This document shows, piece by piece, positions 27,644 to 37,226 of a DNA stretch of 64,000 bases. Within the stretch, counting starts at the first letter, position 1. Each line of letters begins with the position of its first letter. The stretch is from NORP309 sp964352735 (lineage in GTDB: Bacteria > Pseudomonadota > Gammaproteobacteria > Xanthomonadales > Marinicellaceae), in the NCBI GenBank assembly GCA_964352735.1, contig CAYGTC010000004.1:62001-126000 (forward strand), written 5' to 3'. A program made the position numbers and the translations under genes. A model generated the notes under the pieces. That model saw nothing but the letters and a program-made list of their open reading frames with translations. It was not told the origin of the DNA and did not search any database.

Positions 27644-29316
27644 GGTGCTGGATGAATCAATTGGTGATAGCGAAGTAAAGACAGATTCTTATATTCAGAG
27701 GTTTGGCCGTCTGACCATAAAACTGAAACATCAATGTCTTTTTGATGATCGTCTAGGCCAATGATGATGCGTGGGTCATTGGCAGAAATGTAGCTGGCAT
27801 CAGTACGAGAACGTCTGGTGATTTTTTGACCATTTTCCAGAGTGATTGTGGCAACAGAGCCGAGCATGTACTTGCCATTTTTATTTTGTAATTGTAGTCC
27901 GATCCACTGCTTTTTGTGGCCTACATGATTGATTAATAATTGTGCTTTGCTATGATTGTTGGTAACCAAGACATCAGTATCACCATCATTATCTATATCG
28001 CCTATGGCTGTTCCTCGACTGACGTTCTTTATTGACAGTACCGGAACATCAGCTGTTATTTCTATAAAGCTGCCTGATTGATTGTGAAATAATTGATTGC
28101 TTTGTTGCAAAGCTAAAATAACGCCATCATCAATTTGCTCTTGAATAAGACGAACAGCACCATTGATGGCCAAAATATCTAACCAACCATCGTTATCAAA
28201 GTCCAAAAAAGCAGTGCCAAAACCAGTATAACCTTTCGACGGTTCTCCAAGCCCTGTGATACTCGTAGCATCAGTGAAATAGCCTTGTCCATCATTCTTA
28301 TAAATGGTGTTGGTTTCATTGAGTAAGTGAGTCATGAATAGATCGAAATCACCATCATTATCAAAGTCACCAGCATCGACACCCATACTTGCCTCAGGTT
28401 TTCCATGTTTATTAACGGCGCTGCCACGCATTAAAGCTTGATTTTTGAAACCATTATCATCTTTAAGCCACAGAAAATTATGGCCCATATCGTTGGTGAC
28501 ATATATGTCTGTTTGTTGATCTTGATTAAAGTCTGCAGTGACAACACCCAGACCGGCACCTTTAAGTGCAATGCCATGAGCAAGACTTTCATCAGTAAAA
28601 GTGTTGTTGCCTTGATTGATCAGCAGTTTGTCATTGACATTGGCATAGGCATTTGGGCCGCAATAATCAGGTTTGCCTGTTTGAGCTGTACAAGTTTTAT
28701 TTCTTGATATTTCATAATCAACATAATTGCTGATATAAAGATCCAGCCAATTATCGCCATTGGCATCAAAAAAAGCCGCACTGGTTGACCAGCGTGGGTC
28801 GTTGGTTTGTGATGATTCAGTGATATCGGTAAAGGTGCCATCGGTATTGTTAATGAACAATCGATTGTTGCCATAATTGGTCAAATAAACATCAACAAAA
28901 CCATCGTTATTGATGTCACCTGTGGCAATGCCCATGCTGTATTCAAAGGAAATGAGCCCAGATTCTTTGGTGACATCAACAAAGTGCAATTCACCATTGT
29001 TCAGTTCATTACGGTATAAAGTACCATGAATTGCTGGTGAGTTTTCAGTATCATTTCCCAATATTCCACCTTGGCCGATATACACATCTAAATCTCCATC
29101 ATTATCGTAATCCAGAAAAGCCGCTGCTGGGCCCATCATTTCTATGAAATACAATTGGCCATTCATGCCATTCTCATGTTTGACTGTCAACCCGACCTTT
29201 TGCGCGATGTCTGTGAATATCAATTGAGGGGTTTGTTGAGTTGGATTTTTTTCATCGCAACCACTCAGTAACATGATGATTGTTATAAACGCACATAGGT
29301 GTTTGATTGAATTCAC
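27640..29316 (-). CDS. FG-GAP/ASPIC-UnbV (CRTAC1-like) lipoprotein (copy A only), first gene of the operon
   Basis: 558 residues, lipobox LSGC with Asp-Glu following. The predicted start is GTG (29314-29316); no ATG gives a sensible signal peptide. Propeller loops include DYDNDGDLDVYIG, DINNDGFVDVYLTNYG, DANGDNWLDLY, DFNQDQQTDIYV, DFDNDGDFDLFM, DFDNDGWLDIL and DIDNDGDTDVL. A probable disulfide motif, RNKTC..YCGPNAY, sits between blades. The C-terminal ASPIC/UnbV domain contains TRRSRTDASYISANDPRIII. It begins the minus-strand operon 27640 to 19122 and is divergent from the membrane TPR gene at 29416, with about 100 bases between them for both promoters. Confidence 0.88.
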   Translation of the reverse strand: MNSIKHLCAFITIIMLLSGCDEKNPTQQTPQLIFTDIAQKVGLTVKHENGMNGQLYFIEMMGPAAAFLDYDNDGDLDVYIGQGGILGNDTENSPAIHGTLYRNELNNGELHFVDVTKESGLISFEYSMGIATGDINNDGFVDVYLTNYGNNRLFINNTDGTFTDITESSQTNDPRWSTSAAFFDANGDNWLDLYISNYVDYEISRNKTCTAQTGKPDYCGPNAYANVNDKLLINQGNNTFTDESLAHGIALKGAGLGVVTADFNQDQQTDIYVTNDMGHNFLWLKDDNGFKNQALMRGSAVNKHGKPEASMGVDAGDFDNDGDFDLFMTHLLNETNTIYKNDGQGYFTDATSITGLGEPSKGYTGFGTAFLDFDNDGWLDILAINGAVRLIQEQIDDGVILALQQSNQLFHNQSGSFIEITADVPVLSIKNVSRGTAIGDIDNDGDTDVLVTNNHSKAQLLINHVGHKKQWIGLQLQNKNGKYMLGSVATITLENGQKITRRSRTDASYISANDPRIIIGLDDHQKDIDVSVLWSDGQTSEYKNLSLLRYHQLIHPAP

Positions 29317-29415
29317 AGATTTTAAAGGTTGTGTTTTTTCAGATTAATAATTATGACATATCTATTTAGGGATGTGGTTATTTTTTGTATTCAACTTACC
29401 ATATCAAGTCGATCA

Positions 29416-30795
29416 ATGATAAAATTTATTCACTTTTTACATGTGATGCAAATTTTGTTGAATAAAGCGTTCATCGGTTCAATCTTAATTGTTGTATTCA
29501 GCGCTTATGTTTTTTTTAAACCGATCAAAAGTCGTGGGATATCTCAACAACAATTATTATTGATAAGGGCGGATAATGCCTTTTACTTACAAAATTATGA
29601 ACAAGCACAAACCTATTATGCCAAAGCTTTAAAAACTCAATCCTTGATGTCCGATGGTGACAATACACAGTTGCTGGATCGTTACATCAAATCTTTGTTG
29701 TTAAGTCCTGAAAAAAACCTCACCAGCATCATTAATGGCTATAAAAAGTATTTATCCAGCTCAGATGGCATAAAAAGACTCAACCTAAATGATGTGCAAC
29801 AAATACTGGCATTGGGTATGTTGGATGATGTCATGGTTATATCGGATCAACTCAGCGATCCCTTGCTGAAGACGGTCGTATTGAAAGATCATGATCTCAT
29901 TCGGGCACATATGCAATTGTTGTCCATAGCCAAAGAATTACGTGATGAAAAGTATTATGCAGTATCGGCTGAAATACATTTTTTGCAAGAAGATTATGAC
30001 GCAGTGATTGATGATACTGATCAATTACTTAATAACGGTTTTTTTGATGCGCAAATGTATTATTATCGGGCACAAGCTTTTGTCAGAACCGATCGATTAG
30101 AGCAATCTAAAACAGCGTTGAATTTATATCAAGTGCTAGAGTCGATTACATCTGGGCCATATTCGCAGCGGATAGAAAAAATCGAACAACTGATTGAAAG
30201 ATTTCCCTCTTTTGCTAACAATACAACCATTAAAGTGCATTATATCAATGCTTTGCAAAGCAATGCTCAATCAAAAAAGGCTGTGAATGAATTGAAGTTA
30301 ATTGAAGGCATAAATCTAAGGATAAATGATGAAATCAAAATTGTTAAAACGGCCATGCGTTTTCAAAACGATGATGTGGTGAAATGGATGTATGAACATT
30401 CATCCATTTCAGATAAGCCAGTGATGAACGGCATTAATGGCAACATCGTTTTAGAAGGGTTAATGTGTGAATATTTTGTTTCCACTGATCAGTTGATAAT
30501 TGCTGATCAGGTGTGTGACAATGCTTTTAATTATGAACAGCACCATGCGCACACTTTTTATTGGAGCGGAGAATTGAAGCTTAAACAACAAGATTACCCG
30601 AAAGCGATTCAAGCTAAAAAAATAGCGCTTGATTATGCACCGTGGATGAGAGAGTGGCGACTAAAGTTAGCACATATTTATCTGTCTCAAGGCGAAGTAA
30701 AGCCCGCGCGTTTATTGTTTAATCAGGACATGATAAATAATGATCCCAGCATCAAAAAATTTGTATTCGAAAATGGATTAATAATTCATGAATAA
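29416..30795 (+). CDS. Membrane-anchored TPR protein (copy A)
   Basis: 459 residues from the ATG at 29416; ATGs at 29353 and 29446 are alternatives, with no ribosome-binding site deciding. A single N-terminal membrane segment (about 16-32, FIGSILIVVFSAYVFF) is followed by a periplasmic helical domain with TPR-like repeats, such as ADNAFYLQNYEQAQTYYAKA at the start and FYWSGELKLKQQDYPKAIQA near the end. Its counterpart in copy B (41192-42514) has the same plan, including a final YAPWMREWRLKLAHIYLSQG-like repeat. It overlaps the following FG-GAP gene by 8 bases, so the two products probably work together. Confidence 0.8.
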   Translation: MIKFIHFLHVMQILLNKAFIGSILIVVFSAYVFFKPIKSRGISQQQLLLIRADNAFYLQNYEQAQTYYAKALKTQSLMSDGDNTQLLDRYIKSLLLSPEKNLTSIINGYKKYLSSSDGIKRLNLNDVQQILALGMLDDVMVISDQLSDPLLKTVVLKDHDLIRAHMQLLSIAKELRDEKYYAVSAEIHFLQEDYDAVIDDTDQLLNNGFFDAQMYYYRAQAFVRTDRLEQSKTALNLYQVLESITSGPYSQRIEKIEQLIERFPSFANNTTIKVHYINALQSNAQSKKAVNELKLIEGINLRINDEIKIVKTAMRFQNDDVVKWMYEHSSISDKPVMNGINGNIVLEGLMCEYFVSTDQLIIADQVCDNAFNYEQHHAHTFYWSGELKLKQQDYPKAIQAKKIALDYAPWMREWRLKLAHIYLSQGEVKPARLLFNQDMINNDPSIKKFVFENGLIIHE

Positions 30796-32407
30796 GTATC
30801 AGTTGGCTTTGAAATTATTGTTTTTGATCTTCAGTGTTTGTGGGTATTGTGCTACTTTTGATGAGAAAGCAGCAGAACTGGGCATCAAATTTCAACACTC
30901 AGATGGCAGATCTGGTGCCTATCAATTTACTGAGACTGCTGGCAGTGGTTTGGCTTGGTTAGATTATAACCAAGATGATTTTGTGGATTTATTGATCATT
31001 AATGCTGTGGGTGGTAAACATAAACTGTTTAAGAACACTGGTAAATACTTTGTCGATGTTAGCGACGATGTTTTTTCACATGAAAAGCTATCCACTCACC
31101 ACAGAGCAATGGGTGTTTGCAGTGCTGATGTGAATCAAGACGGCTGGCCAGATTTTTTGATTACCGCAGCAGGTCAGGACAAGTTGTACCTCAACAACAA
31201 AGGCAAAACATTTCAAACACAAGTGTTAGATGATTCGGCTGCTGGTTTGTGGTCAACCTCTTGTGCCTTTGCTGATTTGGATCAAGATGGTGATTTGGAT
31301 TTGTATGTCAGCAGGTACGTAAAATACGATTTCAATGGCAATAAAAGTTGCCAGAATACTGACATCAAAGGCTATTGTAACCCTAAAGCTTATGCTGGAC
31401 AGCACGATGGCTTGTACCTCAATGATGGTCATGCGCAGTTTACCGAAATGGCGGCAAAACGTGGCATAGAAATGGGCAATCAAGACAGGGGTTTTGGGGT
31501 TGTCATCAGCGACTTTGATCAAGATGGTGATGCAGATATTTATGTGGCCAATGATGGCAGTGCCAATCGTTATTATGTCAATAATGGAGAAGGTTATTTC
31601 GATGATCAGGCATTATTACTAGGTGCCGCTATCAACCATCATGGCAAAGCGGAGGCGGGTATGGGACTGGCTTTGGGTGACCTCAATAGAGACGGTTTTC
31701 AGGATGTGGTTGTGAGTCATTTTTCCTTGGAAACGAACACCATTTATCTCAATCATCAAGCTCAATATTTCCTTGATGCCAGTGCAAAGATGGGCATTGT
31801 TAAAGCCAGTTTATTACCCATGGGGTGGGGCATGGCCTTGAGTGATGTTGATAATGATGGTGATGAAGATCTATTGGTTGCCAATGGACATATTCATCAT
31901 TTTATTGGGGAATTAGATGGTCGGCAAAACTATCATCAAGCCAATCAGTTATTTCTCAATAATGGTAAAGGCCAGTTAGAAATACAAGCAACAGCAAAGG
32001 CATTTATCGTTGATCAGCATCGTTCGTCTAGAGGCTTTGGGGTAGCGGATTGGAATAATGATGGACAGATTGATTTTGCTGTCAACAACATCAATGACCG
32101 CTCAACCCTCTATGAAAATTCTCATAATAATGATCACCAATGGTTGGGCATCAAATTGATTGGCCCCAAAAATAACCGCAGTGCCATTGGTGCGGTGGTC
32201 ACTGTTAGTTCAGGTGATCTGCTTCAAAGAAAAGAGGTCATCAGTGGTGGCAGTTTTATGAGCCAATCAGATGTCCGCTTGTTGTTTGGTTTGGTTAATT
32301 ATAGTGGAGCTGTTAGAGTACAGATCAAATGGCCAGATGCCAAACTTCAAACAGTCAACATTGATGTGTTAAATCAATACCACACCATAAAACAAGAAAA
32401 CCAATAA
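30788..32407 (+). CDS. Secreted FG-GAP/ASPIC-UnbV (CRTAC1-like) protein (copy A)
   Basis: 539 residues with a cleavable signal peptide (probable site after GYCA), so it is periplasmic or released and not lipid-anchored. The mature part opens with FDEKAAELGIKFQHSDGRSG, typical of CRTAC1-like proteins. Propeller loops include DYNQDDFVDLL, DLDQDGDLDLYV, DFDQDGDADIYV and DVDNDGDEDLLV. It shares the GNKSC..YCNPKAY cysteine motif and a C-terminal ASPIC/UnbV domain (KEVISGGSFMSQSDVRLLFG, IKWPDA). The paralogue at 42521 shares nearly every motif. It is coupled to the preceding TPR gene by an 8-base overlap and ends cluster copy A. Confidence 0.9.
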   Translation: MNKYQLALKLLFLIFSVCGYCATFDEKAAELGIKFQHSDGRSGAYQFTETAGSGLAWLDYNQDDFVDLLIINAVGGKHKLFKNTGKYFVDVSDDVFSHEKLSTHHRAMGVCSADVNQDGWPDFLITAAGQDKLYLNNKGKTFQTQVLDDSAAGLWSTSCAFADLDQDGDLDLYVSRYVKYDFNGNKSCQNTDIKGYCNPKAYAGQHDGLYLNDGHAQFTEMAAKRGIEMGNQDRGFGVVISDFDQDGDADIYVANDGSANRYYVNNGEGYFDDQALLLGAAINHHGKAEAGMGLALGDLNRDGFQDVVVSHFSLETNTIYLNHQAQYFLDASAKMGIVKASLLPMGWGMALSDVDNDGDEDLLVANGHIHHFIGELDGRQNYHQANQLFLNNGKGQLEIQATAKAFIVDQHRSSRGFGVADWNNDGQIDFAVNNINDRSTLYENSHNNDHQWLGIKLIGPKNNRSAIGAVVTVSSGDLLQRKEVISGGSFMSQSDVRLLFGLVNYSGAVRVQIKWPDAKLQTVNIDVLNQYHTIKQENQ

Positions 32408-32513
32408 AATTGAAGCAGCTTTTATTGGTATTAAGTCAGTTATGCGGTATTGATTTGAAAAAAAATCAGGATTATTGTAGTATAATCAAAGAATAAAAGG
32501 GGTAATTCAGGTC
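32408..32513 (+). promoter_or_regulatory. Promoter region of copy B
   Basis: A perfect TATAAT at 32481-32486 lies 28 bases before the start codon. No -35 stands at the usual distance (TTGAAA at 32455-32460 is 20 bases away). The leader AAAAGGGGTAATT resembles the leader of the gene at 14353. Confidence 0.45.
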
Positions 32514-33338
32514 ATGAAATTAAACAAATCACATCTATTTAAATCAACCATTGCACTGACACTGATCAGTTCTTGCGTTTTTGCACAGAAAGGGGCTTTG
32601 ACATCAATCGAACAGAAAGTGGTCAGCGATCAACAATTGATGGTCAACATGACCGCTCAAGAGCGCAGAGATTACCGCAAAGTGATTTGGAACAATTCCG
32701 ACAAACAAGCTCAGCAAGCCTATAACCGTGCCTACAAAAACTTAATGGAAGCTGGTGTGATTGGCAACCTGCCAAAGGTTGCTGGTGAAGAAACCGTCAA
32801 AAAAACCAAAGCGCAAAGAATACCGGGCACCAGCATCACTTACCATTCGGGCACACTGAGTCCTGCAACCGTCAACAGTGTTGCTGTAGGTAACCGGTTT
32901 AACTCTGCATTGAACCCTGCTGGTACCGCAGTTGCGCCTTTAGAGGCGTCTGGGTCCATCACCATGGCAACATTCAATATGGCTGCTGCTGATGCCAACG
33001 TATTCATCTCTTTTTATGATCAAATTTCTGGTACCATGGCAAATCGCATCACGTCCTTTGCTACCCCAGGGGTAACTGGTGACAACACGCTTACTTTTGC
33101 CACGGCTTTAAATTATGTCGGTGGTGAATTTTTAGGCGGCATTTGGAACTTTACTGGAGGTAATGATACTGTCAATGTTGCCACTGGTACAGTGGGGGGG
33201 CAGGGTTTTCATGGCATATCGATCAATGATTCCGATCCAGGTACAGATTTGGTTGAGTTTACCATGACCAATGGTGCTTTTGGTGTCAGTGGCGATGTGA
33301 CCACTCCGGTTGAACTGATGAATTTCGAGATTGATTGA
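32514..33338 (+). CDS. Small secreted protein with TPVEL.NF tail (copy B)
   Basis: 274 residues, signal peptide probably ending at SCVFA. The helical region keeps the ERRDYRKVIWNNSDKQAQQAY core. The beta domain starts at QRIPGTSITYHSG and keeps GNRFNSALNPAGT, GSITMATFNM, FLGGIWNF and GGQGFHGISIND. The C terminus is TTPVELMNFEID. The Cys-Cys pair of the copy A proteins is replaced by AVAPLEAS. It differs from the copy A proteins across much of its length, so the duplication is not recent. A terminator follows immediately inside the next gene. I expect it to be the abundant exported product of copy B (inference). Confidence 0.85.
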   Translation: MKLNKSHLFKSTIALTLISSCVFAQKGALTSIEQKVVSDQQLMVNMTAQERRDYRKVIWNNSDKQAQQAYNRAYKNLMEAGVIGNLPKVAGEETVKKTKAQRIPGTSITYHSGTLSPATVNSVAVGNRFNSALNPAGTAVAPLEASGSITMATFNMAAADANVFISFYDQISGTMANRITSFATPGVTGDNTLTFATALNYVGGEFLGGIWNFTGGNDTVNVATGTVGGQGFHGISINDSDPGTDLVEFTMTNGAFGVSGDVTTPVELMNFEID

Positions 33339-33351
33339 TTCATTTTTGACC

Positions 33352-35520
33352 ATGAATGGTGTGCTATATGTGACGGACCCCAGGGTCCGTTCTTTTTTTC
33401 AGTTGACCATTGTATTGTTGTGTTTGTTGGTTGTGGTGTCATGTGATCAAACCGATCGGCCCAATGTCATGATCATTACCTTTGACACCACACGTGCCGA
33501 TCACATTGGTACCTATGGTCGAACCAATGCTGGTACCCCTAACTTGGACGCTTTGGCTGAGGATGGGGTGGTTTATGAAAAGGCCTTGACCTCCATCCCC
33601 ATCACTTTGCCTTCACACAGCAGCATCATGACCGGTAAAGTGCCTTTTGTGCATGGTGTGCGTGACAATGGTTTGTTTGAATTGCCTCAAGAGCAATTGA
33701 CCCTGGCTGAAATCCTCAAAAATCAGGGTTATGCCACAGCCGCTGCGATTGGTTCTTTTCCTTTGACTTCGCAATTTGGTATCAATCAAGGTTTTGATCA
33801 TTATAATGAACACATCGGCTTGGAGCAACGAGATGTTTATGGAGAAAAAAGCCTGCCAAAGAAAGCGCTGTTTTTTGATGAAAGAACAGCAGCGCAAGTC
33901 AATGATGGCATCATGCCGTGGTTACAAGACAACCACCATCAGCCTTTTTTTGCTTGGTTGCATTATTTTGATCCGCACCATCCTCATGAACCCCCATCTC
34001 CATACGATCAGCTTTACAACACCGATTTGTATCAGGGAGAAATTGCTTTTTCAGATGAAAGTTTGGGTCAAGTCATTGCCCAATTAAAACGTCTGAATGT
34101 GTACGACAATACCCTGATCATTTTCACCTCAGACCATGGCGAGGGCAACAATGAGCACAATGAATCGACCCATTCATTTTTGATCTATAATGCCACTTTG
34201 CATGTGCCTTTGATCATCAAGTATCCTCAGCAAAAGCATGCAAAGACTCGCATCGCTGATTGGGTAGCATTGGTGGATATTTTCCCCAGTGTGCTTGCAT
34301 GGTTGAAGATAGAGGAACCAGAGGGGATTCAGGGTGTTGTATTGCCTACAGATGACCACACTCACACCGAACAAGAAATTTACAGCGAGACATTGTCACC
34401 CAGATTTTACAGGGGTTGGGGAGAACAACGGGGCTTGGTCAAAAACCACATCAAATACATTCATGGTCCTAAAAAAGAATTGTACGATCTCAACAATGAT
34501 CCGAAGGAACTCAATAATCTGATTGATCAGCAACCCCAATTGGCTGAGTCCATGCGTGAGAGTTTGCAAGAGTACATTGACGAGTACAAACTCGATGAGG
34601 GTCTGAGTAACGCCATCAACAGGTCAGAAAATACCATCAATATCCTGCGGGGTTTGGGTTATGTCCAAAGCAGTGGCGAAGCCGTGACTGGCATTGAAGA
34701 AAAGTTGGACGATTCGGGTGAGGCTCCGCAAAAATATGCCGATAGCATTTCTACCCAAAGCACCGCCAAACACCTCCTTTTTAATAAACAGTACATTCAG
34801 AGCATTCAATATATAGATGCCTTGTTGTTGGCAGATCCAGGCAATCAATATTTTATTGAACTGAAAATCCAAGCATTGATGATGATAGGTGATTTTGATC
34901 AAGCCATGACATTGTTGTTGTCATTGCCAGATGCCAGTTATGGAGAAATGTCTCAGGCCAAAAGACTGTCGATGCAAGCCCGTTTGTATCTGGCAAAAAA
35001 ACAGTTCAAACAAGCGCAACAAAAATTCATTGAATCTGAGCAACTGGAGAAGACCATTGCTGGTCAATACCAACTGTCTTTATTGGCCAAACGAGAAAGA
35101 AATCTTCAACAACAGCAACGGCATTTGTTGAACATGTTGGATATGGATGGCAATTTGATTCAAGCTTGGGACGAATTGGCCATCAGTTATGTTGAGAGCG
35201 ATGATTTTTTATCGGCCGAAGAGGCGTTTGTTTCGGGCATCAAACTCAATCCGAATAATCCTCAGAGTCGCTATAATTATGGGGTTTTTCTGTATTCTGT
35301 GGCAGACTGGTCAGCTGCCATCAAGCAATTCAATCAAGTCATCGATTTAAACAAGGACTATTTGGATGCCCACTATGCCTTGATTGAAATCTTGTTAAAA
35401 TCTGATCGCATGGTTGATGCACAGGTTGCTCTCAAGCGGCTAAAACAATTGGCACCAAGCAGTACTCAAGTTCAGCGCGCAACGGCGTTGTTCCATCACT
35501 TAAATGAAGAAGTAAAATGA
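33352..35520 (+). CDS. Sulfatase-like lipoprotein with C-terminal TPR region (copy B)
   Basis: 722 residues from the ATG at 33352; the in-frame TTG at 33331 overlaps the previous gene and is unlikely. Lipobox VVSC with Asp following. The domain start NVMIITFDTTRADH, the IPITLPSHSSIMTG motif with Thr at the formylglycine position, TSDHGEGNNEHNESTHSF and the long C-terminal TPR-like region (for example LNPNNPQSRYNYGVFLYSVA) match the copy A protein along the full length. The two differ at lipoprotein residue +2 (Asp here, Gln in A), which by the E. coli rule would place them in different membranes. The next gene overlaps by 4 bases. Its start codons contain a terminator hairpin. Confidence 0.85.
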   Translation: MNGVLYVTDPRVRSFFQLTIVLLCLLVVVSCDQTDRPNVMIITFDTTRADHIGTYGRTNAGTPNLDALAEDGVVYEKALTSIPITLPSHSSIMTGKVPFVHGVRDNGLFELPQEQLTLAEILKNQGYATAAAIGSFPLTSQFGINQGFDHYNEHIGLEQRDVYGEKSLPKKALFFDERTAAQVNDGIMPWLQDNHHQPFFAWLHYFDPHHPHEPPSPYDQLYNTDLYQGEIAFSDESLGQVIAQLKRLNVYDNTLIIFTSDHGEGNNEHNESTHSFLIYNATLHVPLIIKYPQQKHAKTRIADWVALVDIFPSVLAWLKIEEPEGIQGVVLPTDDHTHTEQEIYSETLSPRFYRGWGEQRGLVKNHIKYIHGPKKELYDLNNDPKELNNLIDQQPQLAESMRESLQEYIDEYKLDEGLSNAINRSENTINILRGLGYVQSSGEAVTGIEEKLDDSGEAPQKYADSISTQSTAKHLLFNKQYIQSIQYIDALLLADPGNQYFIELKIQALMMIGDFDQAMTLLLSLPDASYGEMSQAKRLSMQARLYLAKKQFKQAQQKFIESEQLEKTIAGQYQLSLLAKRERNLQQQQRHLLNMLDMDGNLIQAWDELAISYVESDDFLSAEEAFVSGIKLNPNNPQSRYNYGVFLYSVADWSAAIKQFNQVIDLNKDYLDAHYALIEILLKSDRMVDAQVALKRLKQLAPSSTQVQRATALFHHLNEEVK
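33373..33398 (+). terminator. Intrinsic terminator inside the start of the sulfatase-like gene (copy B)
   Basis: ACGGACC-CCAG-GGTCCGT followed by TCTTTTTTTC: a 7-bp stem, 4-base loop and T-run. It starts 34 bases after the stop of the TPVEL-tail gene and falls in the signal-peptide codons of the sulfatase-like gene, encoding TDPRVRSFF. Copy A encodes TGLSARFF at the same place. Confidence 0.85.
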
Positions 35521-37202
35521 AATTGTCCATCGCTTTTCTGCCTATTTTAATGTTGTGTTGCTTGTTGTGCGGCTGCCAACAACACAGTGATGACAATGCA
35601 CAAGAAATTAATACAGAAACAACATTGGCGCGTTTTTCGGACAATGGCACGGTGACTCTTGGCGAATTGCAGCAGTATCTGCTGTCTTTGCCGATCAATG
35701 AAAGGTGGTCAGAAATCAATCCTGATGATCATTACAAGCGTTTGTTGAGAAAGATGGCGGTTCGCAAACAATTATTGACCGAAGCGAAATTGATTGGCGC
35801 GGATCAAGAAGCGGTATATTTATTGAAAAAACGGCAAATGGAACGTGCCCATTTTGTGAGGTCCTTCCTCAGTGAACAGTCGATAAAAAATCAACCCACA
35901 CAAGCCGATTTGAAACGGTATTATGATGAGCACATTGACCAGTTCACTCTGCCTGAAAAAAGGAATGTTTATCATATTTTTAAATCAAATACCACCGATG
36001 ATGGAGTGGCTGTACTTGAAAATGCTAGGCAGCGAATCATTGGGGGTGAAAGCATTAAATTATTGGCTCAGCAACTGTCTGAGTCGGAGTCTCGTCACAA
36101 AGAAGGTTTCATCGGTTTGGTCAGCAAAGGTCAATATCCCGCTGATTTTGATCAAGTGGTCTTCAATCTTGATGGCAATGTGCCGAGTGAAGTGATCAGT
36201 ACCACCAATGGTCACCATGTGTTCTATGTGAGTGATATATTGCCTGAAAAACGCTATGGTTTTGTTGAGGTGCGTCAACAGATGTTAAAAGAGGTTAAGC
36301 ACAAGTTTGCTGTAGATTTGATCAAGCAATCTGCATTGACAATGGGGTTGCCGGAATCATTTTCCATGGTTGATTTAGAACAAATGAAAATGATGCTGAG
36401 CAAAAAAGATCCTCAGGCTATCCTGTATCAAGTGGGTGAGCAAACTTTGTCATTGCCGGAGTTCCAATTCACGATCAAGGATTGGTTAGGGCAAGCCCAT
36501 ACGGTCAAAGATTTACCTGAGCAGATGCATTTGATGTTGCAGCAGCAGGCCTACAGTGAAGTCATTTATCAGCATTTGCTCGACACTGATTTTGAACCTC
36601 TTCAGTATCATGTGTTGAACAATCAACTCGATGATTTGCTGATGGATCAATTTGTCATGACCAAGATCAAGGCTTATGTGAATGAACGTCCCGAGTTGCT
36701 CAAAGGTTATTACGACAAGAACGCCTTGCGTTTTTCATCGCCAATTCAATTGAATTTAACCGTTTTGAAAGTGCCCATTGTCGCCGGTGAAAATTTGATG
36801 CCTGTTTTAGAAGCCAGCATAGAAGATTTGAATGGTGGGGCCTTGAGTTTGGATGACTTAGCCACTAGGTACAACGGTAAGATTGAGTATTTGGGCTTTA
36901 AGAGCGCTAGTCAATTGTCTGTGATCAATAAAAGGCTGAGCCAATTTGTTTTCCAGTTGGAGACTTCACAACACTCTGTTCCATTCACTGATGGAAAACA
37001 TTACTCCATTGCCCAGTTGGTTGCTAAAAGGCCCGCAAAACTCCGTCCTTTGTCATTGGTTCGCGAATTGGTTTTGAATGCGTACATCAAAGATAATAAA
37101 GTTTCAATCTTTGATGAAATTAGTGCCATCCTGTTACAAACGGTAAGCATTGATGAACAAGCGCTGGCTAGGGTGATCGAGTCAACTCAGGCCCTTGAGT
37201 AG
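35517..37202 (+). CDS. Parvulin-type peptidyl-prolyl isomerase lipoprotein I (copy B)
   Basis: 561 residues, lipobox LCGC followed by QQ. It has the same plan as the copy A protein at 17400. The N-terminal chaperone-like helices carry NERWSEINPDDHYKRLLRKM. The parvulin-like domain (about 140-245) includes KRNVYHIFKSN, LSESESRHKEGFIGLVSKG and NGHHVFYVSDILPE. The C-terminal half is helical with YYDKNALRFSSPIQLNLTVL. Its start overlaps the sulfatase-like stop by 4 bases, so the pair is translationally coupled. It faces PPIase II tail to tail across 24 bases, where a weak ATGAGTA/TACTCAT hairpin lies. Confidence 0.85.
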   Translation: MKLSIAFLPILMLCCLLCGCQQHSDDNAQEINTETTLARFSDNGTVTLGELQQYLLSLPINERWSEINPDDHYKRLLRKMAVRKQLLTEAKLIGADQEAVYLLKKRQMERAHFVRSFLSEQSIKNQPTQADLKRYYDEHIDQFTLPEKRNVYHIFKSNTTDDGVAVLENARQRIIGGESIKLLAQQLSESESRHKEGFIGLVSKGQYPADFDQVVFNLDGNVPSEVISTTNGHHVFYVSDILPEKRYGFVEVRQQMLKEVKHKFAVDLIKQSALTMGLPESFSMVDLEQMKMMLSKKDPQAILYQVGEQTLSLPEFQFTIKDWLGQAHTVKDLPEQMHLMLQQQAYSEVIYQHLLDTDFEPLQYHVLNNQLDDLLMDQFVMTKIKAYVNERPELLKGYYDKNALRFSSPIQLNLTVLKVPIVAGENLMPVLEASIEDLNGGALSLDDLATRYNGKIEYLGFKSASQLSVINKRLSQFVFQLETSQHSVPFTDGKHYSIAQLVAKRPAKLRPLSLVRELVLNAYIKDNKVSIFDEISAILLQTVSIDEQALARVIESTQALE

Positions 37203-37226
37203 ATGAGTAGAGCTGCCAATACTTAC